DNA from: Synchiropus splendidus
Lineage: Eukaryota > Chordata > Actinopteri > Syngnathiformes > Callionymidae
Assembly: GCF_027744825.2 (NCBI RefSeq)
Contig: NC_071335.1
Span: 12,723,501-12,787,500, forward strand
Direction of reading: 5' to 3'
DNA: 64,000 nt
Of the stretch, positions 17,910-38,329 are shown piece by piece. The translations under genes were made by a program, and so were the position numbers. The first letter of the stretch is position 1, and every line of letters begins with the position of its first letter. The notes under the pieces were generated by a model. The model ran no database searches. It was not told the origin of the DNA and worked only from the letters and a program-made list of their open reading frames with translations.

Positions 17910-19797
17910 CTAGCTAGAAGATTCGCTTAGCAGTTCATAAAAAGCAACAGCCTGGAGAAGAGCGTCACAGAGCTCCTCTCCTCCTTGTCTGCTGCCCAGC
18001 TGGAAGGAGTGCCTGTGCCTCAGCAGAAGATCGGATGGGAAGTTGATCCGGGGAAACTTCTGCGTCACGGACTCCGTCATCAGTTGCCTCACCGCCTGCG
18101 CTCCGCTGGTCCTCGAATCTCCAACCATCAGCCCAAAGTGACGGCCCACAGCAATTCGCATCATGTTTAGAACTCTGAAGAATCCAGATGAGTCTCAGAA
18201 TCATTGCCACAATATACTGCCAAAATTCAATGTTGACTGTTTTCATCTCACCGAGGAGGAATGTTGGACTCTGGCAGGGGAACCTTGGTTTCTAGCAGGG
18301 CAAACAGAATGGCCTCCACTGCTCTCAGGTGAGCCAGGATTGGGAACAGAGATGTGTTTTGGGACGAGATGGCGGATTTCTCTATTATGTAGAAGTCGGC
18401 TGGAGGGAGGAGGGACACCACCGCTGACACCTGCAGACAAAATCAGCACACGTCGGTCAAGCATTGAGGTGTCTGACACTCACACAGGCTTACATCTTGC
18501 AGGTACAGTGACGCCATGTAGGTCCCTCTTAAGAAATTGGGACATTCAAGTTCTTGCCAGTCGAGCACCATCATGCCGCGGTCCACATGCGCCCATGCAA
18601 TTTTGTGAGTCCCACAAATGATGGACACAATGGAGTTGGCGTCCTGAGGAAGCAAAAGCAGAACGTGGGTCAGAGAAGAACCTCTTATGGGCAGTAACTC
18701 AAAAAACTGAGGCGCAAATCCTGGAGTTGAACAGTGAGTTGAAGCGATCTATGCAAGAGTTTTTATAGAAGTCTGTTCTGCTGATCTTGTCAAGAGTTCC
18801 AATTACAATTGAAGGTCTGTTTAGAGGGACTATATTACGACATATGCTGTGGTGAGGTCAATGTACCTGGCAGGTGAGAAATACCATCACCTCAATATAG
18901 TCAAAACACAAAGCAGAGAGCTCTCAGTTTAGATTTAGACCACTGACTAAGCAGGGTAGCAGGACTCACCTCCAGCCAGGACCTGTCCACCTCCGGCCGA
19001 ATAAACTTGGCCAATTGTATTTTGACTTTCTTGGGTTTCTTCACAGGGTTTAGTATTGAGTTAAAGACAGTGACTGCGCTTTTGTGCTTCAGCAGCGGCA
19101 CGTTGACAACGCTCTCTAAAGTCTTAAAGGGTCCATGCTGCGTCCTGTACTCAACAATGTTGGCAGACTTGCGTCCTCTGAGAAGCTTGACACACTCCAT
19201 CTCTGAAGTTGTGGCGTTGTTGAGCAGCTTCAGGATGGTGTCCCGTTGTTCTGGAGTGTAGTAAGCATCCAGAGGAGAGCTGTTGTCTGCTCTGCAGGGC
19301 TCAGCTGAGGACGGCGCGATGGAATCATTCAGTGTCTCAAAGCCAGCCACTGGCACGCGACTCCTCCAGCAAAATGTGCACTGGAGATATCGAAGTTCTG
19401 GATCAGGAAGGGAGGCATGTCTCGGACGCCTAAACCAGCCAGTCTTTCCTGCAAATCGACCTGTGCAAGAGTGAGAAGAAATATAGCATTATTCATTTTC
19501 AAATACTTCAAACTGAATTATAAACAAGCCTGTCATCGATCATGATGGACATTAAATACTTAAAGTGATTCATTGGTTTATTACCAATAAATTAAATCTA
19601 GATAAAACAGCTGTTTTTTTATACAAATGTCGGTTTCTCTTCTCTTCTGTTTTCGTGGAAATATGAACATACTGCAGGACATCGTTTGACTGTATGTGAA
19701 AAAGTTAAATAATAACGACTCAAAACGGGCCTGAAGAGCACATTGACTACTTACCGCTTAATGGTACCATTGACATCAGCCGCCTGGCGACCCACAT
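17910..19797 (-). CDS. TEFM: TEFM mitochondrial transcription elongation factor (complete)
   Basis: TEFM binds mitochondrial RNA polymerase POLRMT in the matrix and makes it processive. Exons in transcript order: 19755-19797, 18970-19460, 18494-18643, 18252-18430, 17910-18174. All phases agree, giving 1128 nt (375 aa; human 360). The N-terminus, MWVARRLMSMVPLSG and on, is basic and lacks acidic residues, as expected of a mitochondrial presequence. A helix-hairpin-helix region carries YYTPEQRDTIL, KLLRGRKSANIVEYR and GPFKTLESVVNVPLLKHK. The C-terminal half is the RNase H-like (RuvC-type) fold, with HKIAWAHVDRG, VLDWQELE, ADFYIIEK and RHFGLMVGDSRTSG, ending AVAFYELLSESSS. These blocks match the human protein (recalled). 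The gene is convergent with ATAD5, 188 bp between stops, and divergent from ADAP2. Confidence 0.94.
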
Positions 19798-20735
19798 TGT
19801 TTTTTATATATTCAATCAGTGGATGTAATTCAAAGAAATCATTATACAAACAAACTTGTCCTTCCTTGTGCTACTGTGCTCCCTCATCAACTGTCCGATG
19901 TAGCACAAGCACACGGCACACATTGGTTCCGCCTTGCCAAGTAACACTGCCACCCCGTGGTCGGTTTGTTGCCAAGACAACCACATTGAGGGTTTGATCA
20001 GAATTTCATTTCACCGCTCATAAATACGCTTATTCCTTTTTTAGGTTTTAGACGATCGGAGGAATACATTTTTTTTTAGAACGACAGGCTTGTGCCCCTT
20101 TGCACTTTATTTACACATTTAAAACATCGTTTTACGATGTAAAAACAGACAGCCTTACTAGATTTCCTTTAAAGGCAGATAATGTCTCTCTTCTCTACTG
20201 TTCCAAAACATGTTTCTCTCACTTGTCAATTCAAGTGAGCTCATTCAAGTGAGCTATTAATTCATAAATGTTGGCTCCACAAAGTGAATCTATCTAGTAC
20301 ATCTATAATTGGTCAGTAAAGAAGGAAGAAAAAAGGGCAAAACAAACAAACAAAAATCTCACGTGTGCTTCTGTTTATACTGTATGATGACAAAATGCTG
20401 TTTTGAAAGCTCCTCCCAGATAAACCTATATTTTTGGAGAGATGTCTAGAAAGACTACTTTCAAATGTCAAAGGCTGGTTTTAATAGTAAAAGTAACCTG
20501 ATATCACTATGCTGAACTCATTTATAGTCTACTTCTCCCTCACTTCCTTTCGCTGTTATTTCTGGACTGGAGCGTTTGTGTGCAGAACAATAAACTTCGT
20601 GATGCCTTGCTGGTAAGAGGAAATACAGCAACAGACAGGACAGGGAGGAGAATGCCTCTGATTCATTCACCTGCTGGACTCTACATCGGCGGCGTATGAA
20701 TCCACCTGGCTGGAGACGCAGGGGACTTGTAAGTC
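19798..20735. promoter_or_regulatory. Putative bidirectional promoter, TEFM/ADAP2
   Basis: 938 bp separate the two divergent start codons. It must contain the TEFM promoter and at least part of the ADAP2 5' UTR. The right half holds one copy of a 124-bp duplicated segment (20286-20409). No clear core-promoter motif can be assigned. Confidence 0.55.
20286..20409 (+). repeat. 124-bp direct duplication, copy A
   Basis: Near-identical to 21560-21683 in the same orientation and of the same length, with a handful of substitutions. Both begin GAATCTATCTAGTACATCTA and end in GCTGTTTTGAAAG. This copy lies upstream of the ADAP2 start codon. Confidence 0.95.
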
Positions 20736-23700
20736 ATGGCCAGCCTGGAGAGAAATTGTCAAATCCTGATGAAGTTGGTGAGACTGCCACACAACAATCT
20801 GTGTGCTGACTGTGGAGCTCCTGGTGAGTCAACTTGCTCTCATTGTTACGCTTCTTCCAAAACCAGACAATGAAATACACCTATTATGGATTGTTTGGTG
20901 ACAGTCAAACACATCTCCAGTACCAACAAACGCAAACATTTTTTTTAAAAGTGTAGTTAAATCTTGGCTATTAAGACAGCTGCAGTTGGAAACACATCTT
21001 ATAACCAAGTCACGTTTTATAATTCAGATAAAACGAGGGAAGTGAGGTCAGCTAGCTACGGTATGATCTCATGTTTCCTCTCCAATCTTCTTCCATGTCA
21101 TTGTCGTCTAGAAACAATGATCGTGTAAAGCTAACTGTTGAATCAAACATCTTGATTTGAGTTCTGATCCATCATTTTCCCCCTCTCACATTCATATTTT
21201 ACTTTGTTTTCCCTTGCATAACTTGACTCAACTCAGCTTCAAGTTCCTCTCTAACAAAGTAAATGTATGTTTATGTATGTTTAGGGGAAAAAATAAATGA
21301 TTGTTATTGTTTTGGTTGCAGGTCCAGACTGGGCCTCCTACACATTGGGTGTGTTCCTGTGCTTGAACTGCTCAGGGATGCACCGCAACATACCAAATGT
21401 CAGCAAAGTCAAATCCATCCATCTGGACCTGTGGGAAGACTCTTTGGTCGAGGTAAAGCTCAGTTCAGTCCATACATCTCGACATACACACTGCCACCTT
21501 CGCTTTGCTCTGGATGTTCTGCTTGAAGCTCAAACACCGCATTTCCTTTTTTGGATGATGAATCTATCTAGTACATCTATAACTGGTCAGAAAAGAAGGA
21601 AGGAGAAAGGGCAAAACAAACAAACAAAAATCTCACGTGTGCTTCTGTTTATACTGTATGGTGACAAAATGCTGTTTTGAAAGATCCCCTGCAAATGAAT
21701 ATGTTTAAGATGTGAAAGTGTGTGTTGATGTCAGAGTGACTTTGTGTTGCAGGCTATGCAGAAAGCTGGAAACCATGCAGCAAAAGCCATTTATGAAAAG
21801 TGTGTGCCTGCCTTCTTCTACCGGCCGCAGCACAGGGACTGCGTGTGAGTAGATGTCTCCGCTTTCATTGAGTCGATATATTTGGGACCACCTCACCAGA
21901 GATTATAGAGACTGAGTCGAGTCCAACACCAACTCAATACAGAATCCTATCTAAGTTTACTAGCTGTATAGACACAGACATTTGTTTAACACTGCAAAAG
22001 CATTAATTTTACCTGAAATAAAGAACTGAAATACCATCATTGGAACAAACTAGTCTTTTATTCTCCACTCAGTTCGGTCTCAACTTGGCCTCGGCCCTCA
22101 AAGTCTTAACTTTTTAACAACAATATACACTGATCAATTCCAAACTCTCACTGCAGCGTTCTAAAGCAGCAATGGATCTGTGCGAAATACGAGAGGCGAG
22201 AGTTCACTGGAGAAAACAACAGCTCTGTGCAGGTGTACAACTCAGGTGTGTGTTCGACTGAAAACAAAAGTCAGCTAGCTTCTAGACAAATGACACCAAA
22301 GGTTTCTGCGTCTGTCCAGATGTGTTTCAGTCGGTTCTGTGGAAGAAGGGGCGAGACAACAAACGCTTCTTGAAGAGGTCATTTGTTCTCTTGCGGAAAG
22401 ACCTCACCCTCAGATACTTCGTCAAAGAAGATGTGAGCTGATTTTTTAATTTTACTTCTAACTCTTGACGCCAGGTTTGTTCAGCCGGTTAAATCATTTT
22501 CTGCTTCGGTCCAAGAGTCCGAAGGCTGTGATCAGCATGAAGGACCTGAACGCCGTTTTCCAGCCGGAGAAGATCGGACACGCTCACGGCCTGCAGATCT
22601 CCTACTTGCACGGGCAACAGACACGCAACCTGTTTGTCTACCATGAGAATGGACAGGTGAGTGAACCATGATGGTTCAGTAATGTACATACTAAGCAAAG
22701 CAACTCTAGTTTTTCCCACACACACCACTCAGTATAGTGGTTTCAAACCTTTCCACGTTCAGGATCTCCAGCTAAAATAAAATTACTTTTGAATTGAGGT
22801 GAAAGACACTGCATCAAGTTCATGTTCATAGTTTGCATTTTTCTATTTGTTGTAACTCTGAGAATAAGGCTTTGTTACCAGGCTCACAGTGAGTTGCAGC
22901 ATCATCTGTCCACTGAATGGCCGTTTTGATAGCACCTATGGGCCAATAGGCTCCCACCATGTCGGTCACATGACCATGGAAGCCAGATTATGTGACTAAA
23001 GACCATATGCAATGTGGCCCCTCAAATTGAACTTCACTTTTGGGACTATAGCCTCTCAAAACCTGGAGAAAAAAAGTGTAATGTTGTGACGTTATATACA
23101 TAAAACGTGTTGTTTGATTTTTATATAGAGATGGTCAATTTAAATCATAAGACCAGACCACCTCTTTTTAGGATTTCTTTTTTTTTCATTCATATTGTTG
23201 ATTTTGCAGGACAAGAAATATTGTTTAGTTGGAATATTTTTAGGAGTAATACTTCATATTTAATATAACTATTACTAACAATGGGGAAGGAAAACGGACA
23301 GACAAATTGAAAGACGCTGAAAAACGTTTTTGAATTTTTGGAATTCAATAACAATAAATGAAAGAAAATCAACTAAAAAAAGATCTAGATCAAGAACAAA
23401 AAATAAGAACCTTCTCCTCCGAACACTTGAAGGCTCTTTTAATCCATAGTGGCTGCTTATATCTGCAATATTCCTTCAGTCGGGACGTACTGAAGACTTT
23501 GCCCTATGGCTCAGCTCTTTTCTCCCAATAGAAGGATGCATGCATGGATGGCACGCTTCAACTCAGGGTCTCCTCCCCACCCTGCAGTGTGCCACACTTT
23601 CCAAAGATAGAACCCCAGTGCTGGTGTCAGACACGTTGCTCCTTGTAATGTTGAATGAATTTGACATTTTGCCCATTGCAGGATGATTGTTTATTACAGT

Positions 23701-24738
23701 CAAAATGGCAAAGCTGTAAACCTTTTTTTGGACCACAAAGACCGTGGACCTATTAATCCCCGTTCCTTTGTGCGAACAGCTAATCGTGTCCTGGTTCAAC
23801 GCCATCAGAGCCGCTCGTTTGGATTATCTCCAGAGAAAACATCCAACTCTCCGAGTCGCTGATGTAAGACACATTTCGGTGGTGTTTCCCCAATTCCCCA
23901 AGTCTATCTACATGAAAGCATCACGAGAGTTTCCAGAATTCACATCACTGTGTTTCTATTGTAGCTATTACCTCGGATCACCAGACTTCACCTAATGGAG
24001 GGATACATGGAGAAAACTGGGCCCACGGTGAGTCCGGCACAAACTCAACAACATGGCTTCACCAACTGGCTGAGCCACCAAACAATGTTCTCCCCCCCCT
24101 GTTCTTCCTCTGGTTATAGCAGCGGGAGCCCTTCAAGAAGCGGTGGTTCACTCTGTGCTCAGTGAGCAGGAAACTTCTCTACTACAAATGTCAACTGGTA
24201 AACAAAACGACTTTGTCAGTGCTTGCGTGGCGAAGCGACTCACTGTGCCATGTTTTAGGATGCTACAGAGCTGAACGCTGTCTTTATTGGGACGGAGAAC
24301 TACGGCTATTCTGTGTCCGAGCTCAGCAGTAGGGGCTCCAGAGGAGGGCACTGGGGGTTCGGCATCTCTCTGCAGACTCCAGAGAGGCAGTATGTGTTCA
24401 TGTGTGAGGAGGAGCCGGAGCAGAAGGAGTGGCTGGAGGCCTTCACAAGGGTCATTGCTCAGCCCATGACGCCGGAGGACTATGCCAGTAAGACAAGCAT
24501 TCAACTCACCTTTCTATCTTCTATCCACCTGGCCTGTAACAGCTCCACTGGGACAGTCAAGATCACCATGTACTTTATGTATTGCTACTTCTACATTTGA
24601 GGAATTTGAAGAATGATCTAAGAACACAAAGTCATTCTTCTGTCAGACACAGCATCTTTTCAAGTTCCATGCTCCATGTTCCATCAGCTTTGTCTTTTTC
24701 TGTTGACAGATGAAGCCAACCTCAGCCGAGGGAAATGA
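20736..24738 (+). CDS. ADAP2: ADAP2 Arf-GAP with dual PH domains (complete, 11 exons)
   Basis: ADAP2 (centaurin-alpha2) is a GTPase-activating protein for Arf6 that is recruited to membranes by phosphoinositides. Exons: 20736-20823, 21322-21452, 21753-21844, 22157-22245, 22320-22432, 22516-22656, 23780-23863, 23965-24027, 24120-24197, 24259-24487, 24710-24738. They give 1137 nt (378 aa; human 381). The Arf-GAP zinc finger is C23-x2-C26-x16-C43-x2-C46, followed by the catalytic arginine in SGMHR (Arg51). PH domain 1 (about 134-240) has GRDNKRFLKRSFVLL, SPKAVISMKDLNAVF and TRNLFVYHE. PH domain 2 (about 255-362) has GYMEKTGPT, EPFKKRWFTL and QKEWLEAFTRVI. The acceptor at 24119 could instead be 24122, one codon later. 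The last exon encodes only eight residues after a split codon. Orthology is firm. Confidence 0.96.
21560..21683 (+). repeat. 124-bp direct duplication, copy B
   Basis: Second copy of the 20286-20409 segment, in ADAP2 intron 2, with its start 1274 bp downstream of the first. Confidence 0.95.
22657..23779 (+). other. ADAP2 intron 6
   Basis: A 1.1 kb AT-rich intron. At about 23440-23650 the sequence looks like worn interspersed repeat, but no family or terminal structure could be fixed. Confidence 0.6.
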
Positions 24739-26088
24739 CCCAACTGATCATGCCGCTTTGGATCTAAGACAAGGGACATTTGACAGAGCTGAACTGTCTC
24801 TCTACCTCAGATGCGTCCAAACTCTTCTTTTCACTGACCACATCTTCAAATGGAACAAGACTGAAACTTGCCTTTTGAAAATATCAGTCATGTAGCATGA
24901 AGTAAACGCAACCATGAGGATTTTGAGTGTAAATCTCATCTTTATTTTTAACATGACAAATTATTACCGTTATTAACATTGAAGTTTAAAACCCATGAGA
25001 TCCCAAGATTTTTCACATGTTCAGAACATGAGACGCATGTATCCGAAAAAGCTCTAGTTGGAGGACTCTAGTTCCCTCGTGTGTTTAGGGTGAGAGGCTG
25101 GGGAAAGCGTGGAAGTCAATGAAATGCCCCCACAAAACTTTAAAACACGAGATGTGTGTGTATGTGTGTTTTGCGCAATGTGGCATTTTAGCTTCTCATC
25201 TGTGTCTGCATGTTTTGGCTCTTCTTGTCATCTTTATTAATTAAATTTTGCATCTTTTTTTTATACCACGCCAGAGCATATTGATTTGTGGTCAATGGTG
25301 ACTTATTACTCATAGTTTTATGAAAGTGTTTTATGAAATGTAATTATTCAGTAAGTTATGTTTTCTGTACATTGTTTTATTGACATCAACATGAATATCA
25401 ATAAATGTATTTACACAAAGGACCATTTTAATAACGATCAGAGAATTAAACAAAACAAAACAAAACAAAAAAAAAAAAAAAAAAAAAAAATGGAGTGACA
25501 GAAAACGCCAGAAAAAAGCAAACAATTATTTTACTCTTTACACAGAGAAGAACGTTTGGTTGAACAATGGAGAGAGCGTTCACGTCGAACGAAATTGATT
25601 TTTTTTTTTCAGTTTAATATTACAACACACAGCGCTCGTTTGTGTAGTCTTTTCACTACCCATTTCTTAAACTTTAGTAATAAACCTAACTGACACATAC
25701 ATTGAGTATATATATTTTACTTACAGTACGATATCGATGCCCCAACGTTCTCGAAGTTGTTCATCTGTCGTTTAGACGATCTTTGCGTGCCTTTAGTCAG
25801 CTGAGCAGAAGGGGCGTGGCCGAGGTCACGCCTGCTAGCTCATTATGCTAACGGTGCTGACAGCAGAGTTTCTATGGTGACAGCAGCGAACGGAGCTGCG
25901 TCCATCACCCTAACCCGTTTTACGTGGATATATATTTAACTGTCTATCATTGTCTCACACCTTTGCAATTTGGGCGCTCGGTGCTGTGGGCGGACCGACG
26001 GAGCCAGGCTAGCGGAGCTGTCTGGCCGTCCGATCCAGGCGCGGAGGAGCCTCGATGTGGACCGTGTCGGACCTCGTCGCCGGACAAG
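24739..26088 (+). other. ADAP2 3' UTR and RHOT1 promoter region
   Basis: AATAAA at 25400-25405 is a good ADAP2 poly(A) signal. An A-rich simple repeat, (AAAAC)n running into about 20 A, lies at 25449-25490. A fragment of the GTGAGAAGCTGGGGAAAGC repeat family lies at 25085-25160. The stretch from about 25800 is CpG-richer and probably carries the RHOT1 promoter and 5' UTR. Confidence 0.65.
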
Positions 26089-33718
<7,630 letters not shown>

Positions 33719-34629
33719 TTCCTGGCTCATAGAAGCTTGGACAAGCTGCCATCCACTGTTTTTATGTGACCATTTTACTCCGTTTTCATTCACCAATAAT
33801 GTGTTTATTGGAATGACAAGAAAAAATATTTATTTTGTACCCAAAATATTCTTTATCTTTTGAAGGTGTTTAAAGAGTTAATATATTTCTAAAGAGCATA
33901 TGTGGTGAGGGAGTGGCGTGTGAGGAGAGGCAATAGAATTCGCTATATCACTCATGTAGAGGGAAGCGGTTGAACCAAAACGTGTGGGATTGTCGCCGTA
34001 ATTTCCGTGTTTGTTATCGAATATCAGTTTAGCATCGCTGTCATGAATAAGCTGAAGCTTTTACGTTCCACACTCCTTTAGAAGTGCAAAGCATATCATG
34101 TGACAAGATTCTGTCTGTGTTCAAAAACGTTTGCCTTCGCTGAAGTTTACAATAAATCCAACAACTCTAACTTCTGCTCTGAAAGTGTTTTTACATGTCA
34201 AGAGATCAGCACACAGCGACTAAAAAGGTTCAACCACCAGGGGGCAGAATAACGCAGTAGCGAAGTCAACCTTTCCTTTTCATGTGTCGAGCGTCTGAAC
34301 ATCCTGGATTCCGTTTGCTTTCTCACACCTCCCACTCATAGGCGCCATAAGGTCGTTACCCTGACTCACCAACACGCGACAGAATTCATCTTAAAGAGAG
34401 ATAATTTCCACCTTATTTTCCATATTGTTGGGCAGGGTTTGCGGTTGTGTCAACTGGAGGTCATCCTTGTAGGTGTTGACATGGCCTTCAAACCTACTGA
34501 GGCACGAAACAAAGTGCCCCACTTGAGTCGGATGCCAACACTTCTTCAGCGAGCTAATGGACTTGTTGCTCTGGCTGTCATCTCTTAGTTCTCAGAGGAA
34601 ATGCAGTGTCATACTTAACAATATCAAGG
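33719..34629 (+). other. RHOT1 3' UTR and start of RHOT1-RHBDL3 spacer
   Basis: AATAAA at 34151-34156 is the likely RHOT1 poly(A) signal, giving a 3' UTR of about 450 nt. No gene is seen after it, up to the Tc1-like element. Confidence 0.65.
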
Positions 34630-35408
34630 TACACTATATTTCCAAAAGCATTTGCTCACCTGCCGTGACTCACGTATGAACTTCAGTGCCTTCCCATTCC
34701 TAACCATAGGGTTCAATATGATGTCGCTCCACCTTTTGCAGCTATTACAGCAACAAGTGAGAGGAGTGTGTTTATAGGACTTGGCCATTCGTCCAAAAGA
34801 CCATTGGTGAGGTCACACACTGATGTTGGTGGAGAAGGTCTGGTTCTCAGTCTCAGGCCAGTCAAGTTCATCCACACCAGACTGTGTCATTCATGTCTTC
34901 ATGGACCTTGCTTTGTGCACTGGGGCACAGTCGTGTTTTATACCACTGCCTCCAACGCTTTGCGTTGCACGTGGTGATGTATGGCTCGGATGCAGCTGCA
35001 GGGCCATGGAACCCCATTCCATCATCTGCATTCTTTACTTGGGCTAATCTGAAGGCCGCATGAAGTTTGGAGCAACTGACTGTGCAGAACCCCTTTCCGT
35101 CAGTTTACATGGTCTGTCACTTTGTGGCTGAGTTGCCGTTGTTCCCAAACTCTTCCCTGTTCTCATAATAAAGCTGACAGTTGACTGTGGAATATTCAGG
35201 AGGAAGGAAATTCCACGACTGGACTTGTTGCGCAGGTGGCATCCTATGACCGTTCCACGCTGGAATTCAGTGAGCTCCTGAGTGCGGCTCATTCTTTCAC
35301 AAATGTCTGCAGCCCAGGTGCTGGGTTTGATACACCTTTGGTCAGGCCAAGGACTCCTGATACTGATCATTTGGATGGGTGAGCAAATGCTTTTGGTCAT
35401 ATAGAGTA
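34630..35408 (-). mobile_element. Tc1-like DNA transposon, internally deleted
   Basis: The ends are inverted repeats of about 31 bp that differ at about three positions. Both contain CCAAAAGCATTTGCTCACC and abut TA. On the minus strand, 35044-35400 encodes the N-terminal DNA-binding part of a Tc1 transposase (ELTEFQRGTVIGCHL, LLNIPQSTVSFI, LGTTATQPQSDRP). The catalytic DDE half is missing, although non-coding pieces of the parent remain at 34760-35040. At 779 bp it is about half a full element, so it is non-autonomous. Confidence 0.9.
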
Positions 35409-35416
35409 GATTAGCT

Positions 35417-36087
35417 CAGGGCCCACCGTTCCCCAAACATTACTCTCGGTTTAATTTGTGATCAATAACTATATTTAATCTACTCACACATAAACAAACC
35501 AAACCTTGTGAAATGACATGAAACCATGTGATCATCGCAAAGATATTTGTCATAGAAAAGTCCAACCAGCAGCAGAACCAGGTGCATGTCACATTCATCA
35601 AATTTACTGAAGAAAAAAAGAAAAAAATACACTTGATGCAAACTGTTGTTGGAAAAACTGAATAAAATAAATATAATGGAACCATGACTAAATATTATAA
35701 AATAAAAATAATATATTCTATTTGAACTCGAAAGTATATATAAGTAAATTGTAAATGAAAGTATCAACATAACATGTTGTAATTAATTTTCAAAACTGCT
35801 TCAAAAGGTGCTTTCATGAACAGTTTTAACTGTTATGGGACCGACATCACTTTCTTTATCATTTTTTGTTTTGAAGAACTTCCCCATAGTCGTCAACTAT
35901 CACAGATTTGTAGTTGTAAAGTCACTTCAGTGACACACTACTGCCACCAAATGTGGCTGATGTATTAAAACCGAGCGTCTCGAGTTCCTCACGGCCCAAA
36001 AGTGTAAAACAAAAAAACTTTTAGCGGCCCTCTAGGGGGCGCTTACGGCCCAACCATGGGCCCTGGCCCGATGGTTAAGAATCACTG
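35417..36087. mobile_element. Probable hAT-like element next to the Tc1 copy
   Basis: The right end, read in reverse, starts CAGTGATTCTTAACCATCGG, a common hAT-type terminus. The left end starts CAGGGCCC, so only CAG is shared. Flanks GATTAGCT (35409-35416) and GATTAGCC (36088-36095) match at 7 of 8 bases, as a worn 8-bp target-site duplication would. The interior is AT-rich with no transposase frame. Confidence 0.5.
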
Positions 36088-36095
36088 GATTAGCC

Positions 36096-37739
36096 ACCTT
36101 TTTCCATGTATACTATACCTTTGGGAAGTTCGTTGTATTTAAATTTAGTTTTCACCCATAAATACAAACTGAATTCGTAAGTTTATCATGTTATCCATTG
36201 TCAAATTCAACTTCTGTGTCATAGTATTATTGCCTTTCCATTTCTATTGCCAACATTTTCATTCATAATGACGTTTGTCATGCAGTGTCTTCTGCTGGAC
36301 CTTGTTTCACATAATTTCATATGATATATTTGTATTGTGTTTTCTGTATCTTGTCTCACATGGTTATGAACCACCTGTGCATTTATTTAAAAAAAATCCA
36401 AGATGGCAAACATCAGAAATTTAGCAGCAAACTCACTGCAGTTCCAAAAGAACAGCTTAATTGAAAACAAATCACATTAAGAACATTGTATTCTGATAAA
36501 TCCGGTGATGAGATACTGATTTTCCATTTAGATACCGTCTTTATTTTATTGCCAGCTGCATTAAATATCCACTGTTTTGGTTTCTTCAACAAACATTGTT
36601 TTAGATTGTGAAACCCACACTTGTACGGTTCAATAGAAAAAGCACCACCTTCTTACTCCTTTTCTTCCGTAGATAAAACTTAAGATAAATAAGGACGACA
36701 CTTAGTCTTAATAATCCAGATTTTTTGGGATATTTCTCCTCTTTTGAATGTAGATGATCACCTCAAGACTATTTTCAAAAATCTGTTTCACTTTAACTCC
36801 CAGCTTCATTGATCTTGCTATTTATATTTTAGGTTTAGTTTCATTTTCTGTTCCTCGCATTTACGCTCATGTGGAAACTTACTTCTAAATAAACTTTTTA
36901 TGCAATGCATCTTCCACATTCTGCTGACCCCAATGACCTTCGAAATGATCCCCGAGATAAAAATATTTCCAGTCTATACTCTTGATTTTCTATTTGTGCT
37001 TAAACTCTTCCATGTTGTGGAGTCCACGGTCTTCTTTAAATCGCCTGGTCATGTTGTTTCCATGGTGATGCATCACTTAGAATTAAGGCGATGTTTCTCA
37101 ACCTACACAGTGCATATCATTTCTCTGGCGCAGCAAGCAGCCGCCCGGCTCATTTGAAGTCTGGCCTGGTAATAGGTGGGTGTTCTGCTGAATTGTTGTC
37201 CCATCAACAGACCTGGAGGGGGCCACTTAATACCCCTTCAGGAACCTGGAATTTACGAGAGGAGGCACTCCCTAATATCTAAGCCTTTAAAGTTAGAGGG
37301 CGTGCAATTCAACAATTTATGATTGCCACCACTTTTACGACTCAGGTGGACCTCACTTTCGGCCAAAGGGGCCACTGGCGCCCACTGACAAGGTGCAAGG
37401 GCCGAGATATACATTGAATCAGGTTTCTGGTTTTTAAAGCTTCAAGCAGCTCCCACTCATGAGAGGCTGGACAAATGTGAGTCCTTGGCTGGTGCTGGAG
37501 GATGCGCTGATGTCTTTAAGAAAAATCTGACACGCGCCAGCCTTTTTGTTCAAATAAACCGAGGGATCTGGCACCCTTATTGCGACCTGACAGGAGACAC
37601 GTAAGCGTAATAGTGAGTGGGCCGTGCAGACTCTCATTAAGGGCCACCGATGGTCCGCCAGCCAGACTTTGGACCTGCCTGCATTACGTGCTAAAATATT
37701 TTGTCTTTCACTTGTTCACGTCTTTGCGTGAGGCAGTTA
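36096..37739. other. RHOT1-RHBDL3 intergenic spacer
   Basis: AT-rich, without recognised genes. Open frames here have no splice context or family resemblance. Confidence 0.7.
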
Positions 37740-38329
37740 CAACCGCAGACGTGTACTTCCTCCCAATCCTGTCCCCGCCCCGACCTCTCCGCGCGCGCCT
37801 CTGGAAGGACACGCTCGATCACAGTCCCGTCGTCTCGTGGGACTGAACCATCCGTCCCCTCAGAGGCGGGAGACCAGTCGCCTCCTCCCCTCTCTCCTCA
37901 CTCACCTCCTCATTCTCACCGAACGCAGACGGCAGTTTGCGCAGCAGAAGAGACGGTGCCAACTGCCATGACGCACCGCGGTCTCTCCGGCGCGTGTCAT
38001 CATTCCCGTGCCGTCCGTGTCAGCGTGTGATGATGTCATCGCTTCTCTCAGGTGATCGGAACGGAGCTTCTCTAACTTGGACCGACGCTTCTTTTTTCTC
38101 TCGCGGACCGGCAATGTGGCGCATGAAGCGGCGGAGTGCTGCAGCCCCGAGCTGCCTCTGAATCAACTTTTCCATCTGTGGATGTGCATCCGTGATATTT
38201 CACCGAGGACGAGCGCATGACGCTCTGGCTCTGCGCCTCTTTCTGAGCGGCATGGAACCGTGAGAGCATGCGGAGACTCTCCGGAGAAGCCCGCTGCTCT
38301 GCGCGGCTGTGAGAAACAGTGACCCGACG
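37740..38329 (+). promoter_or_regulatory. CpG-rich RHBDL3 promoter and 5' UTR
   Basis: C+G and CpG content rise sharply from about 37740 and stay high to the RHBDL3 start codon, unlike the AT-rich flanks. The pattern fits a CpG-island promoter. The transcription start is not defined. Confidence 0.6.
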
